Shown here piece by piece: positions 34,541 to 45,853 of a stretch of 64,000 nucleotides of DNA. Source of the DNA: Linnemannia hyalina (taxonomy: Eukaryota; Mortierellomycota; Mortierellomycetes; Mortierellales; Mortierellaceae); contig JAHRHY010000005.1 of NCBI GenBank assembly GCA_019671135.1, positions 1,736,001 through 1,800,000 of the forward strand, written 5' to 3'. The position numbers and the translations under genes are program-made. Each line of letters starts with the position of its first letter. Position 1 is the stretch's first letter. The notes under the pieces are model-generated. The model saw only the letters and a list, made by a program, of their open reading frames with translations, was not told the origin of the DNA and did no database searches.

Positions 34541-37500
34541 ATGGACGAACGACAATTGGCACTTGAGAAGGTGCCACACCCCATCCACATCAACTTCAAA
34601 TACCCGCCATACCCAGGAGCAGACCTCAAGACAATCGAACTCGACCTCCCTGAAGGTGCTCTCCTTCTCGACGCCATCAGACAGTGCCGCATTCAGCATC
34701 ATGTCCCCGTCTACCTCGAGCACTCATTCCTTTCAACCGCACAAAGTCTTATCGAATCCACACGGAGGGCTCGTGTCGACCAGGAAACAGCACGGGTCAA
34801 CACAGCTATGTTCTCTCATAGCAGCACCACAGAAAACGACAGCGCAGAGTCAGGCACCAATACCGTGAATAACACCCTTGAGGAAGACAATTCTGCTGAG
34901 GCCGAACTTCAAAGAGCTATGATCGAGAATTACAGGAACCATACCAGTCAGTTTTACACTCAACCAGAGGAGGTACTTACACGTCAACATCATATCCTCA
35001 AGACTTGAGATCCATGCAATTGAACCAACACGAGACGCACGCTTACATAACCTGTCTTCATTTTCATAGAACATGTTCCCAGAGGCGTACCATACACTAG
35101 TTCACTCGCCAATACCCTCGCTATTCGACTCGATTCTGGATCTGGAGCGTGAATACGCTGGAGAGGTCGACGCGTTGCTGAGTGCTCGGGACGCCGAACT
35201 CAACGACATACAAACAAGGTATTCAGAGAGGCATTGAGCAGGAACCATAGCCGACTTTAAGAGGTCGCCACGAGAAACGGCATTAACTTGGCGGTATATT
35301 TTTCAATTGAATCGTAGGCATAACAATATCCTTGCCGCCGAAGCACCCCAGCGCAACTTGACACAGCTCATGACAAGGCACATCGAGGTGAGAAGGCAAC
35401 TGTGTTGTTGTATCTTCAAGGGCGGCGAAATTTACGCACTTAATTAATTCACGGATGCGTTTTTTTTTTTGCACTTTTAGACAATGGAGGTGTCGCTAGC
35501 AACATGGAACAGCCAGCTGGATGACTTGCAGTCTATGCAACGGTCAAAGTATCAGGAGTTCATTCTTGAACTCTATGCGATCTACAAGCGTCAGCAATTG
35601 CACCTTCTGCACAAGGATACACCAAACGGGAGCGCCAATGGGCTTGCTGCTCTAGATGGCAAAGAGATGGTTGCAGAGGCAATGCGTACAATTGGAGCAA
35701 GGCAATCGAACGTCCACGGAACACCCTCGGACCGGGCACGACAGTCCCCTAACAGCTCATCGAATTACAAGGATTTGCCAGCAGTACCGCCGACGGCAGA
35801 ATCCCAGCCCGACACCCCAGGTGCAGAGGAAGAAGCTTCTCAATCTCCACCAGAGACGGCACCTGATACATCTGCAACAGACGCACCTCAGGAAACAGTT
35901 GCCGTCGACTCCCCTCCTCCGCCTCCACCCAAATCGGAAGATCCTGAGCTGGAACAAATGATCAAGTCGATCTTGGAAATGGGATTCGATGTCGAACAGG
36001 CCAAGGGAGCGTTACTCATCTCCAACCGCGACATGGTTCGTACTTGAATGGACTTGATGCTTGGTCAAGGACAAGGAATTCTTCATGACATGAACTTAAT
36101 GGTTGTGTTTTGCCTTTCTATTATTGCTAGGATCATGCCATCAACCTTCTTTTGGAACAACCGGATAGTATTCCACGCCTCGTCGCTGCAAAACAAAAGG
36201 TGGAGGCAGCGATGAAGGAGAGCAGCGCAAGGAGACAGAACCGCGCGCAATCATCACCTCAGCAACCCTTGCCGTCCTTGGCAGGATCCCCTGCCTCCAA
36301 CTCATCTCAACCTCACACTGCGCAGGATCCCAGAGTGCAAAATGTCAATCGTCCTATTGACCGATCTGCTTCCGTTTCTTACCCACGACCTCACATCCCA
36401 GGACAAAACCAAGGATCGTCCGGAGGAGCAGCAAGTCAAAAACCATGGTCCCCATTGCCATTCTTTCAGCAACAAAGGAACGCGCTCTTGACCAACAACA
36501 GCAACCCTTCCGTCAAGAAGTTTGGTGGCTGGCTCAACAAGGCCATAGAGAACCTTGGACTAGATGATGACTTTGAGTAAGTAGTGTGGCGGCTTCAAGG
36601 AGATTACATCAAAAGAAAATTGACGTTTTACTAACATTTGCAGTCTTTCTATTATTGTAGAGATCAAAACGGATTTAACAGGAACGGAGGAACATCAGGC
36701 GCTGCACAGTCATCTCACCAACAACCTTCCAACCTTGCCGAGTCCTTTACCGTCGTCTTGGGTAGCAGCCACTCCAAGGTGACGCACAACTTGCGACTGG
36801 TAGTATCGGACCCTGCAGAAGTGTTCCCTAGCAACCGCAACAAGTCTGAACGCGATGCTGCCATTCAAGCCCAAACAGCATCGTCACTTTACGGCAAGAA
36901 CTTGACAGGTCTCGTCCAACTCGTGAATATCCGGGACTGGGCAAAATACAAAGGAGGCCAAGTCTGTCACCAAGGTAACACAAAGTTGAATATGTACGTA
37001 AAGCCAAAAAAGATATGCAGACCGAATCGATGCTCATGTTGCTTGCGCCTGCTTCACAAAACCCTACTAGAGTTATTCAAGGCCTGCCAGACCAGCACAG
37101 AGCTCCACTTTGACAGCATCGAAAAACAGCTGGAGGCACTCGAAGATGAAATCCCACTTGACGGATCGACTCTACAAGAAGGCGACTTTGTGTTGACGAG
37201 ACACTCTAACCTGCCCATGATCCATGTCGTCTTCCACCTCTTCTATGGCAGCGCTTCCGACTCGACCGCAGCAGAAACTGTGGGAACTGGAGCTGGATCA
37301 CCCAACTTGTTCAATCAGTCATCGGACTTTATTCCCAAACCCGACTTTTTGGCAGGCCTTCGCAACATTTTGCGGACAGCTCATCGACACGAAATTACGA
37401 TGCTCTCTTTGCCGTTCCTGATGATGCCTACATTGTTTGAAAGCCAGCTCGTGGCGGCATCAGAGGCGACACCATCAACAAGACACCATCGGCCGGGATC

Positions 37501-37888
37501 ACAGTACGGATCGCCATCTCTTTCTACAATATCGACAGGGGCCTCTGGAGTCGGTTCAGCGGCATCCTCTCCTTCGGTGTCGTCTTTGGCATCGTTCAAT
37601 GCTGGACCAAACCAGCAGCGGCCTCAGGTCAACTACCACATCACTGACCAGACGCGTCGGGATCTGCAGAAGCGGACAGAAACAACCTTGCGGCACCTAA
37701 AGTCGTACCTGATGGAGAATGCACGACAGGTCAAGCAGGTCGGAAATCAAGGGAGCGAGGCAGAAAAGTTCCGAGCCTCGCAGGGCGGGGATGTCATGGT
37801 GGTCCAGTTCCTGTTGCCGAAAGGAACGAGCGATGAGATGTTCCGGTCATTTAGAGGTATTCTTGTCAATGTCTTTGGAGGTGTGTGA
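34541..37888 (+). CDS. C12orf4/FERRY3-like protein (DUF2362 family) with a UBA domain
   Basis: Seven exons (34541-34972, 35070-35218, 35318-35387, 35481-36035, 36131-36576, 36661-36974, 37071-37888), 927 residues; human C12orf4 has about 550. The human protein is a subunit of FERRY, a Rab5 effector complex that links mRNAs to early endosomes. Matches to it as I recall it: the N-terminal beta-rich block (LKTIELDLPEGALLLDAI with HVPVYLE), the helical DLEREYAGEVDALLSARDAE segment, and a long C-terminal domain with ESFTVVLGSSHSKVTHNLRL, SLYGKNLTGLVQLVN, LQEGDFVLTRHSNL, IHVVFHLFYG and GLRNILRTAHRHEITML. Between them, at about residues 374-414, is a UBA domain (MIKSILEMGFDVEQAKGAL, then DHAINLLLEQ) flanked by Pro/Ser-rich linkers; the human protein has none that I know of. 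Intron 6 (96 nt) has no stop and a length divisible by three, so its retention would stay in frame. Confidence 0.8.
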
Positions 37889-38261
37889 TAAGAATAAAAA
37901 AAAACGACAACGGAAAGGTGCATTTTTTTTTTTGCATAGACCAAGGGAAGGGATACCAAACACTTTATGCGTGATACTTTTTGGTTCTTTAGGCTTGACC
38001 TTCTTAACGTGCATCATGTCCCACATAATAGATTATAATCGTGCACGCGAATTTATTTTTATTTTGCGAGCTCAATCCATAAAGGCTATCACAGCTACAC
38101 TGAGTGGACATGATAGCCCATAATTGCGAAGAAGAAAAAAAGAGCTCGGCAACGATTTATGTTCTCTGTTCTCAGACAAAATCAAGTAGAAGCGAGCTTG
38201 GAACGATAGTTGAGTGAGAGGGTAAGTTGCTATGCGTGGTTGATCCGCATCCTGCACTAGG

Positions 38262-38634
38262 TGGACTTCCAAGTATGGTTCCCGCGCCAGACAGACACCA
38301 GCTTGTCGAACTTGAGGAGATGGCGCGCTACTCGGCCGTCAATTGAGAGATCGCCTCGATGTGTAGCTCCTTCAGTCTGCTGATGACTGCATTGACGGGG
38401 ACGGTGACTTTGCGGAGATATTGGGCGTTCAAGACGATCCGGATGTGTTATCCAAGTTTGATGACGATGTCTGCTGGAGGACTGGCGAACCGATGCTGGT
38501 GGTAGAAGTCGACCTTGAACTAGACCACGGAAGTGAACGCAGTTGACTAGGCGTTGGACACTGAAACGCAGGCGATAGAATCCTTGATATTGGTGAAGCG
38601 ACTGCGTTTTTGTGAATGAGCTCGGGGAGGTCGA
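38262..38634 (-). pseudogene. Relic of an F-box/LRR gene with the middle deleted
   Basis: Minus strand. The 5' part near 38634-38350 matches the F-box start (LDLPELIH, then SRFTNIKDSIAC in a shifted frame, and a KVDF segment further on with internal stops). It joins almost directly to the family's last 27 residues (GRVARHLLKFDKLVSVW), encoded at 38345-38265. Some 350 codons of LRR are missing. It lies about 550 nt beyond the 3' end of an intact copy in the same orientation, so it is most likely a decayed tandem duplicate. Confidence 0.75.
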
Positions 38635-38653
38635 GGGGGGGGGGGGGGGGGGG
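38635..38653 (+). repeat. Poly-G tract, 19 nt
   Basis: Uninterrupted G run directly beside the F-box relic. G runs of this length are rare, can form quadruplexes and are prone to sequencing error. Confidence 0.85.
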
Positions 38654-39183
38654 TTGCTGTTTGTCGTGGTAGCAGCTATGGATTCTTTGTGTGGTGTGTG
38701 GAGTGAAAAATAGCAAATGAGTGGAAAACGAAAACAAGAGTGCGTTTCTCTCCCTTCTATCTCTTTCGTTTAATAGTTGATTCTTTGATGGCATTCAAAG
38801 TGAACGTTTGCGGCTTTTACAGACCCATAAATGGCGAAGCGATCAAGCACTGTTCTTACCATTTGCGTTTCTCTCTTTCTCAAGTAAAAAAAGCAGCAAT
38901 TTTTCGCTTCTTGCCGTGTTTGCTCATCCTTATTCATGGATCTCTTCGCAATCCAAAAAAAAATGAACAGACAAGCAAAAAAAAAGGGACAGCGGTACAA
39001 TTAAAAACTGCATACACGTAGCAGCCCGTTATCCACAACACCTTTCTCCGGTCTACCAGCTTGATCTTTTTTTTTTGTATTGTTGGCGAAGACACGAAAG
39101 CTTATGAAGAAAATAAAAGGAACACGTCTCTTTTAAGGGGGAAAATGGCCAGCTGAAATTCATGGTCGTTCGGTGTTCTTAAA
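38654..39183. other. Intergenic region between F-box relic and F-box gene
   Basis: 530 nt, AT-rich with several A and T runs; no coding sequence is supported. It includes the 3' flank of the intact minus-strand F-box gene. Confidence 0.5.
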
Positions 39184-40605
39184 CTAGAACGGCCTCCACG
39201 TCTGGCATCCGAGCCAAACCAACCGCAAATTTTCAAGCTTGAGGAGATGACGTGCGACTCGTGCTTCGATCGAGATATCCATTTGATCATATTGCTCCTC
39301 CTCCGATGTCATTAAGGCCCCGGCTTCCTCCTGTCGCCGCCTCCAGCATCCCTTGCGCCACAAGGCGATTGCTTCAAGGATCCTCTCCTTCGTATCAAGA
39401 CCCTTGATTCTGATTCGAAGCACCACAAGACCCTTGCAAGCCCACTCCCCCAACTCCACCTCATTCATATCCATCTCAAGAAGATGCAGATCCAAGTGTT
39501 TCAACTGAGAGCAACCTCTTGGAATCAGCTGAAAGAACTGACTGAATTCTTCAATCGCTTCCGAAACCTCCTCCACCTCATCCTCCTCAAAACTTGCGCC
39601 TGAACGCTCACTGAAAACGATTAAACTTTTCAGCGATGCTTGGTGCAAGAGGATATCCATGATGGTTTCGCCCGGAATGCGTGAAAACTCATACATCAGC
39701 GCGGAGACGTTTCTACCAACATGGGCGAGGAGTTGGTGGACGAGGTTGCGACTTCCCTGGACTTCGTATCGCGTCAGAAGAGGGCAATACCGGGCCACGT
39801 CCTCTTTGATCTTGGCCGTAGGTATAGGGATCTGTGGATGTTCCTGCCAGGTACACAGACGAGTAAGATTCGGAAAGAATGACAACAGCGATGGATCGGC
39901 AGGGTCCCCGAGAAAGAGACACTCGATGCCGGCAGCGAGGGTCTCGACGCCTGGATGCTGGATCGTTTGTCTGGCGCTCCCAACGATGACGGTGCAAACC
40001 AATTTGAGATCGTTTAACGCCGGGCTAGCTTTCAGGATAGACACTAGGCCCTCGAGAGTCAAGTACAAGCGATCAATTCTCAGAGACGTCAGAAAGGAAG
40101 CGACTCCGAGTAAAGGCGACGAAAATGGAATAAGAGACGATGCAGAGACAAAGTGGGTCAGCGAGGCTTCTCCATTGACGGATTTAGAGGCCGCAGAGAG
40201 ACGGAGTGACTCAAGACTGGGAATGCTCCTGGAGACAATCTCGTAGGTGCGGATGTGGTGCATAACGGAGGCAGCCGCTTCGATTCGAAGCGATGTCAGG
40301 TTCGTTACAGCCTCGTTGGCAACGGCAGTGACTTCGTGAATAGACTTGGCGTTCATGATGATACGGATGTGTTGTCCATGCTTGGAGATGATGTCTGGCG
40401 AGAGATCGGCAAAACGGGGCTGGAAGGAAAAGTTGACCTCGTACCAGACGACAGGAATGAAGGTTTCCGACCATTCCTTGGAGACTTGAGCGCAGGCGAT
40501 GGCATCCGTGAGGGAGACGAATCGACTGATCCTGTGCATCAGTTCAGGAAGCTGGAAGGGGGTGATCTTAGTTGTAGGCGATGGTGATGGGGTAGTTTCT
40601 TCCAT
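39184..40605 (-). CDS. F-box/leucine-rich-repeat-like protein
   Basis: Single exon, 473 codons from the ATG at 40605, which precedes the conserved block closely; a longer open frame upstream to 40824 starts with a hydrophobic stretch unlike the paralogue and was not used. The F-box-like region reads LPELMHRISRFVSLTDAIAC, then VSKEWSETFIPVVWYEV; Leu-rich segments follow, and the C-terminus (SIEARVARHLLKLENLRLVW) matches the tail of the gene at 1.9-3.4 kb. There is no poly-Ser run. It is the only intact member of the three minus-strand copies in 38-42 kb. Presumed role: substrate receptor of an SCF ubiquitin ligase, target unknown; Skp1 binding is inferred. Confidence 0.75.
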   Translation of the reverse strand: MEETTPSPSPTTKITPFQLPELMHRISRFVSLTDAIACAQVSKEWSETFIPVVWYEVNFSFQPRFADLSPDIISKHGQHIRIIMNAKSIHEVTAVANEAVTNLTSLRIEAAASVMHHIRTYEIVSRSIPSLESLRLSAASKSVNGEASLTHFVSASSLIPFSSPLLGVASFLTSLRIDRLYLTLEGLVSILKASPALNDLKLVCTVIVGSARQTIQHPGVETLAAGIECLFLGDPADPSLLSFFPNLTRLCTWQEHPQIPIPTAKIKEDVARYCPLLTRYEVQGSRNLVHQLLAHVGRNVSALMYEFSRIPGETIMDILLHQASLKSLIVFSERSGASFEEDEVEEVSEAIEEFSQFFQLIPRGCSQLKHLDLHLLEMDMNEVELGEWACKGLVVLRIRIKGLDTKERILEAIALWRKGCWRRRQEEAGALMTSEEEQYDQMDISIEARVARHLLKLENLRLVWLGCQTWRPF

Positions 40606-40949
40606 GGTGGATTCAAGTGAGGAAGGAGAGATGAGAAAGAAAGTGAAGCAATAAAGAAAGAGCTTCATTTTATTCTCTGCCTTAGTTCTTCTGACGTCGC
40701 TGACCGATTGACGCGTAACTGAAGATTGTTCGCTTTGTGACAAAAAAAAGGCTGCATTCAAAGTCATTGGGATCAAGAAGATGGTACTGATTACAGATAC
40801 AGGGCGCGCCAAAGGCAAGGTCAATCAATCTTTCACTTGATTCTCTTTTCCGTTAACCATCAAAAAGAATCAATTAGAAAGTAAGGGCGTGGGCGAAGCT
40901 CTGTGCGCTAGAAAATAAGGCCAATTGAAGCTGAGTTCCTGTTTGATCT

Positions 40950-42149
40950 ATGTTTAGACCAGCGTTCATAACTGACATCCAAGCAAGACTTCTCCAACTT
41001 GTCAAAATTAAGATGACGCGCGACGCGTGCTTCAATCGAGAGATCGATCTCACCATGCTTCTCCATTGCCGCTGAGGCTCCAGCCTTCTCTCGCCGCCGT
41101 CTCCAGCACCCCTTGCGACAAAGAGCGACAACCCTAAGGATCTCTTGCCCTTGGTGTCGAGACCCTTAATCCTAACACGAAGTATCTTCAAATCCTTGCA
41201 GATCCACTCGCCCATGTCGACCACATCCATGTTAATCATTTCGGTAGAAACGTCTAAGGTCTCCAACCCAAGGAATGAGCATAACGGATCGACCAACATT
41301 GAATTCTGTATTGTCATTGTCGACTGGGTAAATCTCCTCGAGCTCTATCTAGGGCATTCAAGACCATGTCTACCAGGAAGTCATTGTCATGGAAGGTCTC
41401 CAAGATATTTAACTTGTGCACGTTTGGAAGGTGTCTTAGCAAGGACTGACCTGAGAGATGGTCGAAGCCGTCATGCCGCGTGAGGTATGGAAAGGTGCAA
41501 CCGAGGAGCGTGACGCCTGGATGTTGGAAGATGTCACCAGTTAGCTGCCCGATAATAACTGCGTCTTCTACACGAAGTTCCGACAGCAGAGGACATCCTC
41601 GAAGGACGGTCAAGAAGCCTTCATCTAAAAGGCTTATGTTGGCGAAAGACTGCTGCTGGATCACCAATGCTTGAGGGGGGAGCGATCCAGACTCAGACGT
41701 CGGTACTAGTGCCGCTGAGGGAATGCAATGCCGCGACGACTGCATTCTTTCATCCCTTGTTCCCAGGAATAGGAACAACTTTCTCGGTGTTGACCTGTTC
41801 CTGGCGATGATTTCGAAGCAGTGGCTATGATGACGATCCGATGCTGCGGGGTTGGTATTTGAGAGCTACCGCAGCCTGTCGACACTTGTGTTTGCGAGAG
41901 AGGTAGCTTGGTTGTAAAGTCCATGCGGCGAACGACACGGATGTGCCGACTGTGCTTAGCGATTATATCTGGCGAAAAGTGACGATAAGATGAACAGTCG
42001 ACCTTGAACCAGATGACTGGCACAAAGGTAACCGCTCACGCCTTTGACACTTGAACATACGACAGCGCGTTCTTGACAGAAACGAAGCGACTGACTACGT
42101 GTAGTAACTGTGGAGCGCTGAGAGGGTTGTTGATCTTTGACGAGTCCAT
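40950..42149 (-). pseudogene. Decayed F-box/LRR gene, near full length
   Basis: Minus strand. It begins with a good ATG and F-box (APQLLHVVSRFVSVKNALS, VQVSKA), then TGA at 42038 in the place of the Trp codon of VSKVW; the same frame resumes as VTFVPVIWFKVD. Later blocks lie in different frames: FLTVLRGCPLLSELRVEDA, then NMDVVDMGEWICKDLKILRV, then IEARVARHL with a degraded end near 40955. So there is one nonsense change, several frameshifts and probably a deletion in the middle. Similarity is closer to the adjacent intact gene than to the copy at 1.9 kb as far as I can judge by eye. Confidence 0.8.
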
Positions 42150-42614
42150 GATCGGAGGCGTGCTGGTGAAGCCAATGTACTTGTGTGGGCGTTCGTTGGT
42201 GATGTGTGTACATTTTTTGGTTTCGGTGCTTCTTATACTTCTCACAAGGCTTCCTTTTTTCGTGCGAGGTGATACCAAGGAGTTTTTGACCCTGAAGGGA
42301 CTAAGGCCGCAAGCACACTCAAGCCAGCTCTGCATGACGCGAGTACGTGCACAGAAAGGATCAAGGCCAGGCCGATCTGAAAATAGTGCTTCGCCCATCT
42401 CACCACTCTTCGTGAATCAATCTGAACATGGCATTCTTCGAAAGGAACCACACGCAGGCAAGCAAGCAAACAAAAATTGGGGGGGAATAATGTTTTTTTT
42501 TGGTTCCAACAAAAGGAAATGTAGGAATCACATCCTCGAAAGGTTGCTTTCTTGACCTTTCTTTTTCACAAGTTTATTATAGGGAAAAAACGAGTGTTCA
42601 GGCGAGGGAGGCAT
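42150..42614. other. Intergenic region between F-box relic and RPP0
   Basis: 465 nt with no supported gene: the old 5' flank of the F-box relic and the 3' flank of RPP0. Confidence 0.5.
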
Positions 42615-43807
42615 TTAATCGAAAAGACCGAATCCCATATCGTCATCAGACTCCTCCTTCTCCTCAACCTTCTCCTCAACCTTGGCGGCGGAGGTGGTGG
42701 CAGCGGCAACGGGGGCAGCGACGGCGAAGGCGGTGGGGTCAGCGAGGTAGGCCTTGATCTGTTGTACGCGTTGCAAAAAGTGAAAAGCGTTCATTTTTGA
42801 TTAGTTTTTGTTTTTCGTTGATGTCGACGTTGTTGTTGGCAGCAACAAAAAAGAAAAATGGGAACCATCAGGAAAAAATTAGAGTGTTTGTTATCTCGTC
42901 ATTGCCCCGAAGGGCTACAATGAGTTTTTCATCACACGGCTCGCACATAAGGAAAAGGGGAATCAAAGAGGGGCAGGAAACGACCATGCAAAATAGACAT
43001 CAAACCAAGGAGATCAATAATTACCTTCTCAGATCCAGGGAAGTTGTACTCGGTGGCAACGGAAACGGCCAACAAGTTCTTGTAAGAGTTGATGATCGAG
43101 TGGGGGACCGAAGCGACGGTGGGGTAACCGATCTGGAGGGAGATGGCGGCAATGTTCTTGATACCGGCAACGAAGTGACCGATAAGAGAATCCTCCTCAA
43201 TGTCCAAGACGGAGGGGTGGAAGACGGTACCCTGGTCGTAGACCTGGACAACGGTCAAACCGTAGGTGAAGGGAGAGATGTTCAACATGTTCAAGAGAGC
43301 AGCCTCGGAAGCACCGACACGGAAATCCTTCTTGATCAAATGGACATCGTTGATGATCTCAATGGTACCACGGGCAATCTTGGTGGGGACACCCAAAGCC
43401 TGGAAGAAAGAGGTCTTACCGGGCTCCATACCGGTGTTACCGGCAGGGATGTACACATCAATGGGAGCCAAAGCACCAGCCTTGGCGGGGGCCTTGACAC
43501 GGTTGGTGAGAACCTTGTCACGGATGGTCTTCAAGTCAGCGTTGGTGAAGACGAAACCGATGTTGCCGCGGACCGAGGGCATAAGCTTCTCGTAGTCGGG
43601 GTTCTCGGTCTGGAGGATACGGATGGCACGACGGACCATGGTGTTCTTGCCCATAAGGATCTTGGCATCACCACGGAGAGCCTTACGGATCTCGTGCATC
43701 TGGTTGGAACCGACATTGTCGACGTTGACAATGAAGATGGAGTTGAACTCCTCCAAGTAAGACTTGAGCTTTTCGAAGTATTCTTGCTTCTTGCCTGCCT
43801 TCGACAT
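42615..43807 (-). CDS. RPP0: 60S acidic ribosomal protein P0 (uL10)
   Basis: Two exons on the minus strand (43807-43025 and 42758-42615), 308 residues. P0 anchors the P1/P2 stalk on the large ribosomal subunit and contacts elongation factors. Visible: the rRNA-binding N-terminus ([53 protein letters not shown]), the P1/P2-binding helices, and the C-terminal motif [16 protein letters not shown] shared by all P-proteins. The single intron (266 nt) separates the last 47 residues, so the factor-binding tail is a separate exon. Very strong codon bias fits high expression. The 5' end faces APC10 across 678 nt. Confidence 0.98.
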
Positions 43808-44485
43808 GATGATAGTAGTTCGAGGGATTTAAAGGTCTATTCAAGATTGAGGTACAACGATCGTCCTTCGGTCAGTTTCTTGTTGACAAGTATGGTTTTT
43901 GGATTGCTCCTTTCTGCGAAGTAGCAATCATCGCTCCTATCGCTGTCTGTCCTTGTGGTCCTGTTGTCTCCTACGTCGACTGACTGCGGTGGTGCTTTAA
44001 TGTGAAAGGTGAGAGGTTCCCAGCCGGCAAGGGGAAAGTCGAGCGTTGTGTGAAACGTGCCCATGGTGCCAATTCAGAAAATGAACGGCATTGATGGTGA
44101 GTGTCGACACTCTTTGGAGTAGTTGGATGTCGAGAGAGCAAGGAGCGAAGGGTTGGATGTGTTGATCGATGGGTCGATGGGCATCGATGGTACCGATGGA
44201 TGGATATGTAGTCGATAGTCGATCCTGTAGGGAGGTACGGCAACAACACATACCAAAGTTGAGAGGATTCAACAAACGAATTGCAAACTTACTCTTTCCT
44301 TTTATTCAAATCTCCTAAGCCACTCTTTTGAAGGAAAGTTGGTGGCGGGACCCTTGGGTCACTCGAAAGGGAGGCGAGTCGGTCCTTTACCTATCGGCAA
44401 ACCACTCTCTTTACAGCCTCACTCCCAGGCTTACCTGAATCACCCATTCCTACACAACAACAATAAATAGGAAACGACATTCAGA
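43808..44485. other. Divergent intergenic region between RPP0 and APC10
   Basis: 678 nt holding both promoters. Direct ATCGATGG/CGATGG motifs recur between 44165 and 44205. A short repeat CTTTCC/CCTTGGG area lies near 44290-44390. No gene is supported. Confidence 0.5.
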
Positions 44486-45329
44486 ATGAGTCGTGAGCTG
44501 GATGTGAGCGACATGGTAGAGATTGGCAGGCAGGCAGCGTGGTCAGTCTCTAGCGCTAAAACAGGACACGGTCTCGAGCTACTCCGCGACAACGACCTCG
44601 ACACATACTGGCAGTGCGTTTTGTGCTCCTCTTGACACAATGGATCAATTCAATCAATGTCTGTAGCTGTCCTATCGAGAGAGAGAGGAACCCCCACGCC
44701 CTCACTCACACTTTTCCCCTGTTTCTTTCTCCTTGATAGGTCGGACGGTCCGTCGCCTCATGTTGTCAACATGCAATTTGAGAAAAGGACGTCTATTCGC
44801 CAAGTGTCCTTCTTCCGCGACAAGCAAGACGAGAGTTACACGCCGTTAAGGGTCAGTATCCGAGGTGGAACCAACCATCAGGATCTCAAGGAGCTCTATA
44901 GTTTGGATGTCGAGGAAGCGACTGGCTGGGTGAACATCAACCTCGCCAACATCTCTAGCAGGTAAAAAGGCCTTCCCAGTTATGTATGATCAATTGAGTG
45001 AGCACGATGACGACTAAACTCACTTCCATTCATGTTTCTTGTTCAATGATTTGATAGTGGTCGGCCTCCCAGGGTGTTCTTGTTACAGCTAGCCGTCCTT
45101 TCGAACCACCACGGAGGACGAGACACCCACGTTCGTCAATTGAAGCTCTTCTCGACCAGAGAGTAAGTTCACAGCTTACATAGCATCTCAGGGTGTTTTC
45201 CATGCCCGAGGTTCAAGGAACTCACCTCTTTATTGTTCAATTCTACCCTCTTCTAGATCTCTTATGTCTCTTGACGAAGAAGTCCCCTTCACCGCACAAG
45301 AGTGTCTCCAGTTCTCCACTATCAGATGA
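44486..45329 (+). CDS. APC10: Anaphase-promoting complex subunit 10 (Doc1)
   Basis: Four exons (44486-44613, 44740-44961, 45058-45162, 45257-45329), 175 residues. APC10 is the processivity and substrate-recognition subunit of the APC/C ubiquitin ligase; its DOC domain forms the D-box receptor with the coactivator. Conserved parts: [73 protein letters not shown]. The protein ends in Ile-Arg (STIR), the IR tail that docks on CDC27/APC3, which supports the placement of the last small exon. Size is close to human APC10 (185). Confidence 0.95.
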
Positions 45330-45853
45330 ACATACTAGCCCCTTTCTCTGTTGTTGCCTTGTATCAATATGTAAAATAAAAAAAAAGTGAAAGGAATGTA
45401 CGATCCGCATCTGTCCCGGCGAGGCCAGTACTTGGGCACCGAGTCATTAAAGACCGACGTTGATCTATTCTCTCCTCGAATGAATGTCAATCTCTCGAGA
45501 CTCGCATTGAACTTTTCACTCCCCCCACACCATCAACTTGATCACCTCACTCTCTTTATTCTCTTTTTGCCGAAAAAAAAGTGATCTAGCTGTTTTACAC
45601 TTTTGAGGAAAAAAGTCAAAACTCGCCAGGTCGTATCGACAAAAAGGAAGTGAAGGAGATGAGGACGGAAGCTGAAGGGTAGAGGAATTACAATGGTCAA
45701 GAGAGAGAGATCCCTCTTCAGCCCCTGGGCCATGGTGGTGTGAAGGCGCAGAGGTTGAGGGGAGGGGAGAAGGATAAAGAGTGAGAAGAGAGCAGTCGAA
45801 CGATTCCAAATTTATTACTGGCTCAAGAAGGAGAGAAGGAGGGCGAAAAGGGT
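45330..45853. other. Convergent intergenic region
   Basis: 524 nt between the 3' ends of APC10 and the aspartic protease. AATAAA-like sequence occurs near 45375; purine-rich afterwards. No gene is supported. Confidence 0.55.

Noticed and set aside
40606..40824. Upstream extension of the F-box gene with a hydrophobic N-terminus
   Set aside because: The paralogue has no counterpart and a good ATG lies just before the conserved block; the stretch is more likely leader.
42797..43924. 375-codon open frame on the plus strand
   Set aside because: Antisense of ribosomal protein P0, whose identity is certain.
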